Positions 19,999 to 31,031 are shown, counted from the stretch's first letter. The stretch is 64,000 bases of DNA from Rhodocyclaceae bacterium (GCA_028713915.1 JAQTNK010000002.1:62001-126000); one strand, 5' to 3'. The notes: generated by a model not told the origin, from the letters alone. Numbers and translations: made by a program.

Positions 19999-20055
19999 GT
20001 CGCGGCTCTACCGCACTTTGCGGCACCCATGGCGCATAAAACAACGTCGACGCGC

Positions 20056-20157
20056 GCCACGGGCGGCGGATGTCCGATTCCCTCCATGTCCCCCGGGCCG
20101 AAAAAGCGCCGGCCCTCCTCCGTTACTTGCGGGAATCGGACACCCGCCACCCGTGGC
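20056..20157 (-). repeat. Palindromic element X1 (variable stem, conserved core)
   Basis: Inverted repeat with arms 20056-20082 and 20131-20157 (27 bp, two mismatches) and a 48-base core. Read on the minus strand the core begins GCAAGTAACGGAGGAGG and ends CCGGGGGACATGGA; between these is a small internal hairpin (GGCCG ... CGGCC). The core borders match those of element X2 in the opposite orientation, while the stem sequences differ completely. It lies in the 361-bp gap between mdtA and mdtB and holds no gene. Confidence 0.8.
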
Positions 20158-20199
20158 GAATCAGCGTTAGGTTTTTGTTCCAGCAAGAAACCAAGCTTC

Positions 20200-20309
20200 C
20201 GCTCGGGCCGACGGGGTGCCCTGCTGCGCGTAAGTAAAGGAGGAGGAGGCGCCCGCCGGCCGCCGACGGGGGACATGGAGCGCAGCAGGGCACCCCGTCG
20301 GCCCGAGCG
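20200..20309 (+). repeat. Palindromic element X2 (variable stem, conserved core)
   Basis: Perfect 30-bp inverted repeat, arms 20200-20229 and 20280-20309 (left arm starts CGCTCGGGCCGACGGGGTGC), with a 50-base core. The core begins GTAAGTAAAGGAGGAGG and ends ACGGGGGACATGGA, nearly the same borders as X1 on the other strand. The remaining bases of the gap (20310-20359) contain a shorter imperfect palindrome (GAGCGCG ... CGCGCTC, 20331-20357). I see no open reading frame with coding character in 19999-20359. Confidence 0.85.
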
Positions 20310-20359
20310 CGCACCTACATGAGCGCGGCAGGGCAGCCCGCCGGCCTCATCGCGCTCCA

Positions 20360-21694
20360 TCATTGCCCGCCGCCTTGGCGCCGCATTTCGCGCATGCGCT
20401 GCTTGCGTTGCTCTTCAGGCAGCTTCTTCATTTCCTCGCCGAATTCGCCGCGGTCGATGCGCGCGTTGAGTTCCGCCCAGCGCTTCTGCCGCTCGTCGGG
20501 AGAGCCGCCCGGCGCGCCGCCGCGCGGATCCTTGGCCGGCGCGACGCCGGATGCCGGCGTCGTCACTTCGACCTTGGCGCCGTCGCGCAGCTTGTCGGCG
20601 CCGTCGGTGATCACCAGATCGCCCGGCGCCACGCCTTTCTCGACGGCGACGACTTCGCCGCTGGTCGGGCCGAGGGTCACCGGACGGATGGCGACCTTCT
20701 GCTCGGCGCCAACGACATAGACGAACGTGCCCTGGGTGCCGCGCTGGATCGCCGCCACCGGCATCAGCGCGGCGCCGTGGCGCGTCTCGACGCGCAGGCG
20801 GGCATTGACGAACTGGTTGGGGAACAGCGCATTGTCGGCGTTGGCGAACTCGGCCTTGAGCTTCACCGTGCCGGTGCTGACGTCGATCTGGTTGTCCACC
20901 GTCAGGACCTTGCCCGTCGCCAGGCGCGTCTTGCCGTCGCGGTCGAAAGCCTCGACGGCCAGCGTTTCGCCGGCGCGCAGGCGCATGAGCACCGGCGCCA
21001 GGCTGTCCGCGGGAATGGCGAAGACGACGCTGATCGGCTGCGTCTGCGTGATGACGACGATGCCGGTGGCATCGCTGGCATGAACCATGTTGCCGGCATC
21101 GACCTGGCGCAGGCCGAGCCGGCCGGGCACCGGCGCGGTGACGCGCGTGAAGTCGAGCTGCAGCTTGGCGCTGTCGACCTGGGCGCGGTCGGTCAGCACG
21201 ATGCCTTCGTCCTGGCGCACCAGCGCCGCCTGGGCATCGACCTGCTGCTTGGCGATCGAGTCCTTCGCCAGGAGGCCGGCGTAGCGCTGGTAATCGAGCT
21301 TGGCATTGGCGAGCAGGGCTTCGTCGCGGACGAGCTGGCCGCGCGCCTGGTCGAACAGCACCTGGAACGGCCGCGGGTCGATCTCGGCCAGCAGGTCGCC
21401 TTGCTTCACCAGCGCGCCTTCGCGCAAGGGCAGGCGCGTCAGCTGGCCGTCCACGCGGGCCTTCACCGTCGCCGTGTTGCGGGCGGTGACTGTGCCGAGG
21501 GCGTTGATGGCGACGTCGATGTCGCCGCTTTTTACCGCCGCCGCCTGCACCGGCAGCGGCCGGTCGCCTCCGAAGCCGCGGCGCCCGCCGCCCGGCTGCC
21601 CCGGCGCTTCCGCCGTCTTGCCGAAATGCCAGAAGGCGACGGCGCCGACGGCGACCAGCGCCGCCAGGCCAAGCCAAAGTCTTTTCTTGTTCAT
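20360..21694 (-). CDS. mdtA: RND efflux periplasmic adaptor MdtA-like
   Basis: Membrane-fusion protein of 444 aa linking the RND permeases to the outer-membrane factor. An N-terminal signal anchor (residues about 5-24) is followed by the biotinyl-lipoyl half motifs (ARVDGQLTRLPLREGALVKQG and the returning FTRVTAPVPGRLGLRQVDAG), an alpha-hairpin between them, and beta-barrel and membrane-proximal domains (FPNQFVNARLRVE). The C-terminus is extended by a charged, Gly- and Arg-rich tail of about 60 residues (KDPRGGAPGGSPDERQKRW to RRQGGGQ), not usual for MdtA. It is the first pump gene of the leftward operon. Confidence 0.94.
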   Translation of the reverse strand: MNKKRLWLGLAALVAVGAVAFWHFGKTAEAPGQPGGGRRGFGGDRPLPVQAAAVKSGDIDVAINALGTVTARNTATVKARVDGQLTRLPLREGALVKQGDLLAEIDPRPFQVLFDQARGQLVRDEALLANAKLDYQRYAGLLAKDSIAKQQVDAQAALVRQDEGIVLTDRAQVDSAKLQLDFTRVTAPVPGRLGLRQVDAGNMVHASDATGIVVITQTQPISVVFAIPADSLAPVLMRLRAGETLAVEAFDRDGKTRLATGKVLTVDNQIDVSTGTVKLKAEFANADNALFPNQFVNARLRVETRHGAALMPVAAIQRGTQGTFVYVVGAEQKVAIRPVTLGPTSGEVVAVEKGVAPGDLVITDGADKLRDGAKVEVTTPASGVAPAKDPRGGAPGGSPDERQKRWAELNARIDRGEFGEEMKKLPEEQRKQRMREMRRQGGGQ

Positions 21695-21831
21695 GCGCGT
21701 CCTTGTCCGAGATGCCGGCCGCTAGCCGAGCGTGGCCGGCGGCGGGCAACAGCGAATGCTAGCGGTTGCCGCATGCCGTCGCCAAGAAATATTGTTGCCG
21801 GTTGTTTCAGTCGACGGTGGCGGCGCCGGAG

Positions 21832-22104
21832 TCAATCATCGTCGTCGTCGTGCAGTCGACGGGCATCCGTCGCCTCGCGGCGAGGCGGCTGGTCGCCATA
21901 GGCCGCCTTGTAGAAGTCGCCCGAGGAGAACGCGCAATCCGTGCGGGCCGCCATTTTGCGCAGCAAGTCGTGATCGGCAAGGGGCGGCACGCCGATTTGC
22001 GCCCTGATCTGGGCGCAGGTTTCGGGCTGGCCTGCGGCGGCGATCGCCGCCGGGGCGCCAGCGCCTGCCAGAACGGCCAGCAATATCAAGATGGGCAAAT
22101 TCAT
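21832..22104 (-). CDS. Small exported protein with poly-Asp tail
   Basis: Unrecognised 90-aa protein. An N-terminal signal (MNLPILILLAVLAGAGAP, cleavage near AIAAAG) precedes a mature domain of about 65 residues with two cysteines (in ETCAQIRAQIG and RTDCAFSSGDF), which could form a disulfide. The C-terminus ends in five aspartates, possibly a cation-binding tail. It lies 137 bp upstream of mdtA on the same strand and may be a leader gene of the pump operon or independent. The start at 22104 is chosen because the signal peptide begins there; a start at 22131 adds nine residues. The coding call is moderately sure; the function is unknown. Confidence 0.6.
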   Translation of the reverse strand: MNLPILILLAVLAGAGAPAAIAAAGQPETCAQIRAQIGVPPLADHDLLRKMAARTDCAFSSGDFYKAAYGDQPPRREATDARRLHDDDDD

Positions 22105-22273
22105 CTCCGCTTGCCGCCTGGGTGACGGCATATTCAGCCAGCATGCGCCGGTTTTCTTAGGGCAGCGTTAACGGTGGCGATGGCGATGGCGATGCTGGAA
22201 TATGCGGGCGTTAATGGCCGCTTAAGACGGCCGCATCAAACTGCCGTCACCCCATCCGCAAAGGAGCATCAAC

Positions 22274-22438
22274 ATGAAAAGGCAATTCACTCTCGCGGCC
22301 GATGCTTTTCGTTTCCTCGTCGCCGCCGTCTTCGTCGCCATGACCATGGCTTTCCTCGTCCTGCCCTACGCGCTGTCCGCGCAGCCGGGCCATCCTGTGC
22401 CGCCGGTGGCCGTCGGCGCACCGCGCCACCTCACCTGA
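22274..22438 (+). CDS. 54-aa small membrane or exported peptide
   Basis: Short reading frame beginning MKRQFTLAADAFRFLVAAVF, preceded by a good ribosome site (AAGGAG at 22261-22266, seven bases from the ATG). Residues about 13-36 form one hydrophobic helix ending in LPYALSAQPG, which could be a membrane anchor or a signal peptide. The tail is Pro/Val/Ala-rich (PGHPVPPVAVGAPRHLT). No family is recognised. It lies 139 bp upstream of the P-type ATPase on the same strand, and is divergent from the 90-aa exported protein. Confidence 0.55.
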   Translation: MKRQFTLAADAFRFLVAAVFVAMTMAFLVLPYALSAQPGHPVPPVAVGAPRHLT

Positions 22439-22443
22439 CAGAC

Positions 22444-22564
22444 ATCGCCGTGTACCGCCACCGCGGCGATTGAAGCGGGATGGCGCCGGACTTCGCCGCT
22501 GCGGCGAATGGCGATGGGCGTCAACGTGATACCGTCGCTCCCGTGCAAGACTTTTCCGTCTTGC
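22444..22564 (+). promoter_or_regulatory. Structured leader with three hairpins before the P-type ATPase
   Basis: Three successive inverted repeats fill the 139-bp gap before the ATPase: ATCGCCG (22444-22450) with CGGCGAT (22464-22470); TTCGCCG (22492-22498) with CGGCGAA (22502-22508); and GCAAGAC (22545-22551) with GTCTTGC (22558-22564). The third ends just before the ribosome site (GGCGGAGG) of the ATPase gene. The arrangement suggests control at the RNA level, but it matches no riboswitch class known to me and GC-rich DNA folds easily. Confidence 0.35.
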
Positions 22565-22577
22565 GGCGGAGGACGAC

Positions 22578-25136
22578 ATGAACGAAACGCCAGCCGACGC
22601 ACGTCGCAGCGCAGAGTTTCCGCCCGGCCTGTCGGCTGCCGCGGTCCGCGCCCGGCAGGCGGCGGAAGGCTACAACGAAATGGCGGCCGACCAGAGCCGG
22701 TCGCTCGCCAGGATCAGCGCCGACATCGTGCGCGAGCCGATGTTCCTGTTGCTGCTCGGCGCCGGCGGCATCTACCTGCTCATGGGCGACGCCCACGAAG
22801 CCCTGATCCTGCTCGGCTTCGTCGTGGTCATCATGGCGCTCACCATCGTCCAGGAGCGGCGCACGGAACGGGCGCTCGAAGCCTTGCGCGACCTGTCGAG
22901 CCCGCGCGCCCTGGTGATGCGCGACGGTCGGCCGCTGCGCATTCCGGGGCGCGAAGTGGTGCGCGACGACGTTCTCATCCTTACCGAAGGCGACCGCGTT
23001 CCCGCCGACGGCGCGGTGCTCTCCGCCCACGAGCTGGCCGCCGACGAATCCTTGCTGACCGGCGAATCCGTCCCGGTGCAAAAGGCCGCGTCAGGCGCGG
23101 CAAGGGACAGCGAGGCTTCCGCCGCGGCCGGCCGCGTCTTCGCCGGCACCCTCGTCACCGCCGGCCAGGGTTTGGTTCGCGTCACCGCCATCGGCGCCGC
23201 CAGCGAGCTGGGACGCATCGGCAAGTCGCTGGCGACGATCGGCAGCGAAACGTCGCCGCTGCAGCGGGAGATCGGCGCGCTGGCGCGACGCCTGGCCGTC
23301 ATCGGCCTCGGCCTGTGCGTGGTCGTCACGCTGCTCTACGTCGCCGCCCGCGGCGGCTGGCTCGACGGCCTGCTGGCGGGGATCACGCTCGCCATGGGGA
23401 TTTTGCCGCAGGAGTTCCCGGTCATCCTGATCGTCTTCCTGGCGCTCGGCGCGCGGCGCATCGCCTCGGCCCGGGTGCTGACGCGGCGGCTCGCGGCGAT
23501 CGAGACGCTGGGCGAGACGACGGTGCTGTGCGTCGACAAGACCGGCACCCTGACGCAGAACCGCATGGCCGTCGCCGCCCTCTGCGCCGGCGAGCGCCGC
23601 CTGGTCATCGACGACGAAGCGCGGCTGCGCGATTTGCCCGAGCCTTTCCACGAACTGCTCGAGTATTGCGTGCTGGCCAGCGAGATCACGCCCCACGATC
23701 CGATGGAACAGGCTTTCCACCGGCTGGCGCGCGAACATCTCGCCAACACCGAACATCTGCATCCGGACTGGTCGCTGGCGCGCGAATACGAGCTGTCGCC
23801 CGACCTGCCGGCGATGTCCCACCTCTGGCGCATTCCCGACCGCGCCCAGCACGCCGTGGCGACCAAGGGCGCGCCCGAGGCCATCGTCGATCTCTGCCAT
23901 CTCGACGCCGCCGCAAGGCAGCGCGTACTGGCCGCCGCCGCGGCCATGGCCGGCGACGGCTTGCGCGTCCTCGGCGTCGCCAAGGCCACGCACCGCGGCG
24001 ACGCCTGGCCGGCGCTCCAGCACGATTTCGACTTCGCCTTCGTCGGCCTCGTCGGCCTCGCCGATCCGCTGCGCCCCGAGGTGCCGGCGGCCATCGCCGA
24101 ATGCCGCAGCGACGGCATCCGCGTCATGATGATCACCGGCGATCATCCGCGCACGGCGCTGGCCATCGCCCGCGACGCCGGCCTCGCCGTCGCGCAGGTG
24201 CTGACCGGCGCGGAGCTCGCGGCGCTGACGCCGGCCGAACTCGCGGCGCGGCTGCACGGCGACTGCGTCTTCGCCCGCGTCACGCCGGGGCAGAAGCTGC
24301 GCCTCGTCGATGCGCTCAAGGCCCAGGGCGAAGTCGTGGCGATGACCGGCGACGGCGTGAACGACGCGCCGGCCCTGAAGGCCGCGCACATCGGCATCGC
24401 CATGGGCAAGCGCGGCACCGACGTGGCGCGCGAAGCCGCCGACCTGGTGCTGCTCGAAGACGACTTCGACGCCATCGTCCGCGCCGTGCGGCTGGGGCGG
24501 CGCATTTTCGCCAACTTGCGCCAGGCGATGATCTATACGCTCGCGGTGCACGTGCCGATCATCGGCCTGTCGATCCTGCCGCTGCTCTTTGGCCTGCCGC
24601 TGGTGCTGGCGCCGATCCACATCGCCTTTCTCGAACTCATCATCGACCCGGCCTGCTCGATCGTCTTCGAGGCGGAGGAGGCGTCCGCCAAGCTCATGGC
24701 GCAGCCGCCGCGCCGCCGGGCCGAGCCCCTGGTGGCGTCGCGCCATATCGCGCTGAGCCTGGTCCAGGGCGCCATGACTACGATGGTGGTCATCGTCCTC
24801 TACTGGGTTTCGCTGCGCTCCGGCACGCCTGCGGCGCAAGCGCGAACGCTTGCCTTCGTCGCCCTCGTCGCGGCGAATTGCGCGCTGATCTTCAGCAGCC
24901 GCTCGGTCATCGCCGGCGTCGGCAATGCGCTGCGCGACGTCGCCCCGATCGGCTACCGGGTGGTGGCCGGCACCTTCGTCGCGCTCATTGCGGTGACCGC
25001 CATCCCGCCGCTGGCCGCGCCGTTCGCGTTTGCCGGCCTCTCCGCGCCCCAATGGCTTGGCGCCGCCGCCGCCGGGGTGTCGGCCCTGCTGCTGTTCGAA
25101 GCGGCCAAGGCCATCGTTGGCCGTCGGCAGGCCTGA
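22578..25136 (+). CDS. Cation-transporting P-type ATPase
   Basis: P-type ATPase of 852 aa, P2-like in layout: N-terminal cation-ATPase domain, actuator loop with LTGESVPV, phosphorylation site DKTGTLT (Asp about 320), nucleotide domain with KGAPE, hinge MITGDHPRTA and TGDGVNDAPALK, and four to six C-terminal helices. The M4 ion-binding motif is LPQEFPVIL instead of the PEGLP of Ca2+ pumps, and M6 has IIDPACSIVFEAEE. These place it in a bacterial subgroup whose ion is not established; Ca2+, Mg2+ or Mn2+ are all possible. There is no N-terminal heavy-metal CXXC domain. The start at 22578 follows GGCGGAGGACGAC. Confidence 0.9.
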   Translation: MNETPADARRSAEFPPGLSAAAVRARQAAEGYNEMAADQSRSLARISADIVREPMFLLLLGAGGIYLLMGDAHEALILLGFVVVIMALTIVQERRTERALEALRDLSSPRALVMRDGRPLRIPGREVVRDDVLILTEGDRVPADGAVLSAHELAADESLLTGESVPVQKAASGAARDSEASAAAGRVFAGTLVTAGQGLVRVTAIGAASELGRIGKSLATIGSETSPLQREIGALARRLAVIGLGLCVVVTLLYVAARGGWLDGLLAGITLAMGILPQEFPVILIVFLALGARRIASARVLTRRLAAIETLGETTVLCVDKTGTLTQNRMAVAALCAGERRLVIDDEARLRDLPEPFHELLEYCVLASEITPHDPMEQAFHRLAREHLANTEHLHPDWSLAREYELSPDLPAMSHLWRIPDRAQHAVATKGAPEAIVDLCHLDAAARQRVLAAAAAMAGDGLRVLGVAKATHRGDAWPALQHDFDFAFVGLVGLADPLRPEVPAAIAECRSDGIRVMMITGDHPRTALAIARDAGLAVAQVLTGAELAALTPAELAARLHGDCVFARVTPGQKLRLVDALKAQGEVVAMTGDGVNDAPALKAAHIGIAMGKRGTDVAREAADLVLLEDDFDAIVRAVRLGRRIFANLRQAMIYTLAVHVPIIGLSILPLLFGLPLVLAPIHIAFLELIIDPACSIVFEAEEASAKLMAQPPRRRAEPLVASRHIALSLVQGAMTTMVVIVLYWVSLRSGTPAAQARTLAFVALVAANCALIFSSRSVIAGVGNALRDVAPIGYRVVAGTFVALIAVTAIPPLAAPFAFAGLSAPQWLGAAAAGVSALLLFEAAKAIVGRRQA

Positions 25137-25148
25137 CCGTCGGCAACG

Positions 25149-25484
25149 CTAGGAAGCTTCGCCCGCCTCTTGCCAGAGCGCTCGCGCGAAGGCTTTCCAG
25201 ACGGCGCCGCCGTGGGTGAACATGCCCTCGTCGGCGCTTTGGCGCATCACCGTCAGCATCAGCTGGGCGAGGCCGAAGAGCTCGATCTTCGCCAGCGCCC
25301 TGGCATCGTCGGCGCGCCGTTCCGGCACGCCCGCCGGATCGCGGTAGGCGAGCGCCTCGCGCGCCAGCGCCTGCACCTGGGCTTCGTCTTGCCAGTCGAT
25401 GCCGAGCACGAGGCCCTTGCGGGCGATCTCGCGCTCGATCTCTTCGGCTTCGCGGCTGTAATTCTCGAATCCCGGCATCTTCAT
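25149..25484 (-). CDS. Conserved hypothetical protein downstream of uvrA
   Basis: Soluble, acidic, predicted helical protein of 111 aa (MKMPGFENYSREAEEIEREI...). No domain is recognised. It has no signal peptide or membrane segment, and a Gly- and Trp-containing C-terminal part (TVMRQSADEGMFTHGGAVWK). Codon use resembles its neighbours and GGAG precedes the start. It follows uvrA by 59 bp on the same strand and may be co-transcribed, but a repair role would be speculation. It is convergent with the P-type ATPase (12 bp between stops). Confidence 0.75.
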   Translation of the reverse strand: MKMPGFENYSREAEEIEREIARKGLVLGIDWQDEAQVQALAREALAYRDPAGVPERRADDARALAKIELFGLAQLMLTVMRQSADEGMFTHGGAVWKAFARALWQEAGEAS

Positions 25485-25543
25485 GTTCTCCGTGGCTTGT
25501 GCCAAATTTCTTCCATGATGGGCGAGTCTGCGGGCCGCCGGCC

Positions 25544-28396
<2,853 letters not shown>

Positions 28397-28611
28397 GTCT
28401 TTGGGGGCTGGGTAAAGGGCTGGTTAAAGGCCAACCGGTAAATATACGCGGCTTCGGCGGCGAGAGCTATGGCGGCAGCGGGACGAAAAACCCTGCTCGG
28501 CGCACGGCCGCTGGCGGCCCCGCCGCGCCTCCGCGCCCGCGGCGGCGGCGCTGGGGCGGGCGCCGCCAACCTGCTAAACTACGCGGCCCCATTTCGAGTA
28601 CGCCTGCCACC

Positions 28612-29805
28612 ATGCGTTCGCCCAGTTCCGATCCGATGACCCGCGAGGAAAAGCGCGCCGGGGTAAGCCTGGCGTCGATTTTCGCGCTGCGCATGCTGGG
28701 CCTGTTCCTCATCCTGCCCGTATTCGCGGTGTTCGCGCACACCCTGCCCGGCGGCGCCGATCCGCTGCTGGTCGGCCTCGCGCTCGGCGCCTACGGCGCC
28801 ACCCAGGCGCTGTTCCAGATTCCCTACGGCCGCCTTTCGGACCGCGTCGGGCGCAAGCCCGTGATCGTCGCCGGCCTGCTGATCTTCGCCGCCGGCAGCT
28901 TCGTCGCGGCGGCCGCGCCCGACATCTACTGGATGATCGCCGGCCGCGTGATCCAGGGCGCCGGCGCCATTTCCGCGGCGGTCACGGCCCTGGCGGCGGA
29001 CCTGACGCGCGAACAGCACCGTACCAAGACCATGGCCATGATCGGTTCCACCATCGGCCTGATGTTCGCCGTTTCCCTGGTGGTGGCGCCCTTGCTCTAC
29101 GCCTGGATCGGCATGGCCGGCATTTTCACGCTCACCGGCGCGCTCGCCGTCGCCGCCATCGTGATGCTGCTCAAGGTCGTGCCGACGCCGCCGCCGCCCC
29201 CGGCCGTCGCGCCGCTGCCGCTTTCAAGCGTGCTGTTCCACGGCCAGCTCGCCCGCCTCAACTTCGGCGTGCTGTCCTTGCACCTGATGCAGACGGCGCT
29301 GTGGGTCATCGTGCCGCCGATCCTGGTGGCGACGGGACTGCCGCTGGCCGAGCACTGGAAAATCTATCTGCCGGCGGTGCTGGCCTCGTTCGCCGTCATG
29401 GTGCCGGCCATCGTCGTCGCCGAGAAGTACAACCGCATGAAGCAGGTATTCATCGCCGCCATCGTGCTGCTGATCCTGGTCCAGGGCGGCCTCGCCGTGG
29501 CGAGCGGAAAGTATGCCATCGGCGTGCTGCTGATGCTATTCTTCGTCGGCTTCAACATCATGGAGGCGGTGCAGCCTTCCTTGATCTCGCGGGTCGCTCC
29601 GGCGACGGCGAAGGGCGCGGCGATGGGCATCTACAACACCACCCAGTCGATCGGCCTGGCCCTTGGCGGCGTCCTCGGCGGCTGGCTGCTCAAGCATTTC
29701 GGCGCCCCCGCGGTGCATGGTTTCTGCGCCGCGCTCGGCTCGGCCTGGCTGGTCATGGCGGCTTCGATGGTGCCGCCGGTCCGGCCGCGGACGACTTCAA
29801 CTTAG
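28612..29805 (+). CDS. MFS transporter (YajR-like)
   Basis: Major facilitator of 397 aa with 12 predicted helices. The N-terminal half contains GLALGAYGATQALFQIPYGRLSDRVGRKP, which includes the family's loop 2-3 motif A, and GRVIQGAGAISAAVTAL (motif C-like). It resembles YajR-type drug/H+ antiporters but lacks the C-terminal cytoplasmic YAM domain of YajR. It sits between uvrA (divergent) and ssb (13 bp downstream), an order I recall as common in betaproteobacteria, so ssb may be read from the same promoter. Substrate unknown. Confidence 0.9.
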   Translation: MRSPSSDPMTREEKRAGVSLASIFALRMLGLFLILPVFAVFAHTLPGGADPLLVGLALGAYGATQALFQIPYGRLSDRVGRKPVIVAGLLIFAAGSFVAAAAPDIYWMIAGRVIQGAGAISAAVTALAADLTREQHRTKTMAMIGSTIGLMFAVSLVVAPLLYAWIGMAGIFTLTGALAVAAIVMLLKVVPTPPPPPAVAPLPLSSVLFHGQLARLNFGVLSLHLMQTALWVIVPPILVATGLPLAEHWKIYLPAVLASFAVMVPAIVVAEKYNRMKQVFIAAIVLLILVQGGLAVASGKYAIGVLLMLFFVGFNIMEAVQPSLISRVAPATAKGAAMGIYNTTQSIGLALGGVLGGWLLKHFGAPAVHGFCAALGSAWLVMAASMVPPVRPRTTST

Positions 29806-29817
29806 GAGGAATAGGAC

Positions 29818-30300
29818 ATGGCTTCGGTCAACAAGGTGATTCTGGTAGGCAACCTGGGCAAGGACCCGGAGACCCGCTACATGCCGAACGGCGAGCAGGT
29901 GACCAACATCACCGTCGCCACCTCGGAGTCCTGGAAGGACAAGAACAGCGGCGAGCAGAAGGAAGCCACCGAGTGGCACCGCGTGACGTTCTACCGCCGA
30001 CTCGCCGAGATCGCCGGCCAGTACCTGAAGAAGGGCTCGCAAGTCTATATCGAGGGGCGGCTGCAAACCCGCAAGTGGCAGGGCCAGGACGGCCAGGACC
30101 GCTACACCACGGAAATCATCGCCAGCGAAATGAAGATGCTCGGCAAGCGCGAAGGCCAGGGCGGCCCGGCCGGTGACGCGGCGCGCGAGTCGGGCGCCAG
30201 CCGCGGCGGCCAGGAGCGCGGCCAGCAGAGCCGGCCGGCGCCGTCGCAGCCCGCCGCGGGCGGCAACTTCAACGACTTCGACGACGATATCCCGTTCTAG
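29818..30300 (+). CDS. ssb: Single-stranded DNA-binding protein
   Basis: SSB of 160 aa. The N-terminal OB fold ([21 protein letters not shown] to about residue 110) contains [22 protein letters not shown] flexible Gly/Gln/Pro/Arg-rich linker leads to the acidic tip FDDDIPF, the docking site for replication and repair partners. A strong ribosome site (GGAGGA) precedes ATG 29818. The gene is 13 bp downstream of the MFS gene and ends before a good intrinsic terminator. Confidence 0.98.
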   Translation: MASVNKVILVGNLGKDPETRYMPNGEQVTNITVATSESWKDKNSGEQKEATEWHRVTFYRRLAEIAGQYLKKGSQVYIEGRLQTRKWQGQDGQDRYTTEIIASEMKMLGKREGQGGPAGDAARESGASRGGQERGQQSRPAPSQPAAGGNFNDFDDDIPF

Positions 30301-30326
30301 GAACAAGATCCGGTGTTGCTGTGAAC

Positions 30327-30360
30327 AAACGGCGCCGACCGCAGGTCTGGCGCCGTTTTC
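30327..30360 (+). terminator. Intrinsic terminator after ssb
   Basis: Stem AAACGGCGCC (30327-30336) with GGCGCCGTTT (30349-30358), a 12-base loop and T residues on the 3' side. It lies 27 bases after the ssb stop and could also serve the convergent gene at 30384-31031 because the stem is flanked by A and T runs on both strands. Confidence 0.8.
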
Positions 30361-30383
30361 TTGTGCGCCCGGTACGGGCAGGG

Positions 30384-31031
30384 TCAGCGGCGCACCGCCT
30401 TGGCCCGAAGCGTTTTCGGCCCGCTTTCCGAAGACCTGATGTCAAAGTGCTGGCAAGCGGCCAGCATGGCATGCTGGAACGCTTCGCGGGCCTTCTGGAC
30501 GTCGTGCGAAGCCGCCGCAATATCGGCAGTCTTGTGCCCGGTCTTTGCGTAGACGGCCATTTCAATGGCCAGCATAACGTCGCCCATCATCACATCGTCC
30601 GCTGCCGACGATGCGGCATCGAATATCTTGTCGTCTTCCGGCGCGAAACTGCCATCGGTGGGAACTGAATAGACGTCGCGTTGGACTGCCTTCGCGGCAT
30701 CCTTGAATGCCTCCGCATCCTTCGTTGCCATCTCGGTTGCGTTCAATTGCATGTCGTGCTCGATCTTCGACAGGAATGACTGCCTGAGTGGCTCCCAAGC
30801 CAGGAATTTGGCCTGAACTTTTTCAAGATACGCCGCGACGATCTTTCCGGCCGCTGCCTTGGAAAGCGCCGGCTCGGCCAGCGGCGGCACGGCCCGCTCA
30901 GCCGCGTTGGGCGGAGAAACGGCGGCCTTTGGGTCATCGCTGGCCTGAAAGACCCCCCGGATTCCAATCGTCGCCATGAGGGCCGCAGCCACCGCCAACG
31001 CCACTCTTATCCTGAAGCCGACCCCAGCCAT
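30384..31031 (-). CDS. Exported or membrane-anchored hypothetical protein
   Basis: Unrecognised protein of 215 aa. Residues about 8-27 (RVALAVAAALMATIGIRGVF) form a signal or anchor helix; the rest is periplasmic, mainly helical and charged, with no cysteine pairs except one Cys near the C-terminus. The start ATG 31031 has a strong ribosome site (GGAGGA, eight bases away). GC content and codon choice look lower than in the surrounding genes, suggesting it is an accessory gene. It is convergent with ssb and downstream of nothing obvious; the next gene on this strand starts at 32003. Confidence 0.7.
   Translation of the reverse strand: MAGVGFRIRVALAVAAALMATIGIRGVFQASDDPKAAVSPPNAAERAVPPLAEPALSKAAAGKIVAAYLEKVQAKFLAWEPLRQSFLSKIEHDMQLNATEMATKDAEAFKDAAKAVQRDVYSVPTDGSFAPEDDKIFDAASSAADDVMMGDVMLAIEMAVYAKTGHKTADIAAASHDVQKAREAFQHAMLAACQHFDIRSSESGPKTLRAKAVRR

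Noticed and set aside
20158..20199. GTTAGG near 20166 with flanking palindromes as an integron attC site
   Set aside because: Only one core-like heptamer is visible, there is no paired inverse core, no integrase and no cassette genes.
25110..25150. Terminator after the P-type ATPase formed by two CCGTCGGCA repeats
   Set aside because: The two copies are direct, not inverted, so they do not form a stem.
28397..28611. LexA/SOS box between uvrA and the MFS gene
   Set aside because: No CTG(T)-N8-10-(A)CAG sequence was found. An imperfect repeat CTGGTT...AACCGG is present but does not match LexA spacing.
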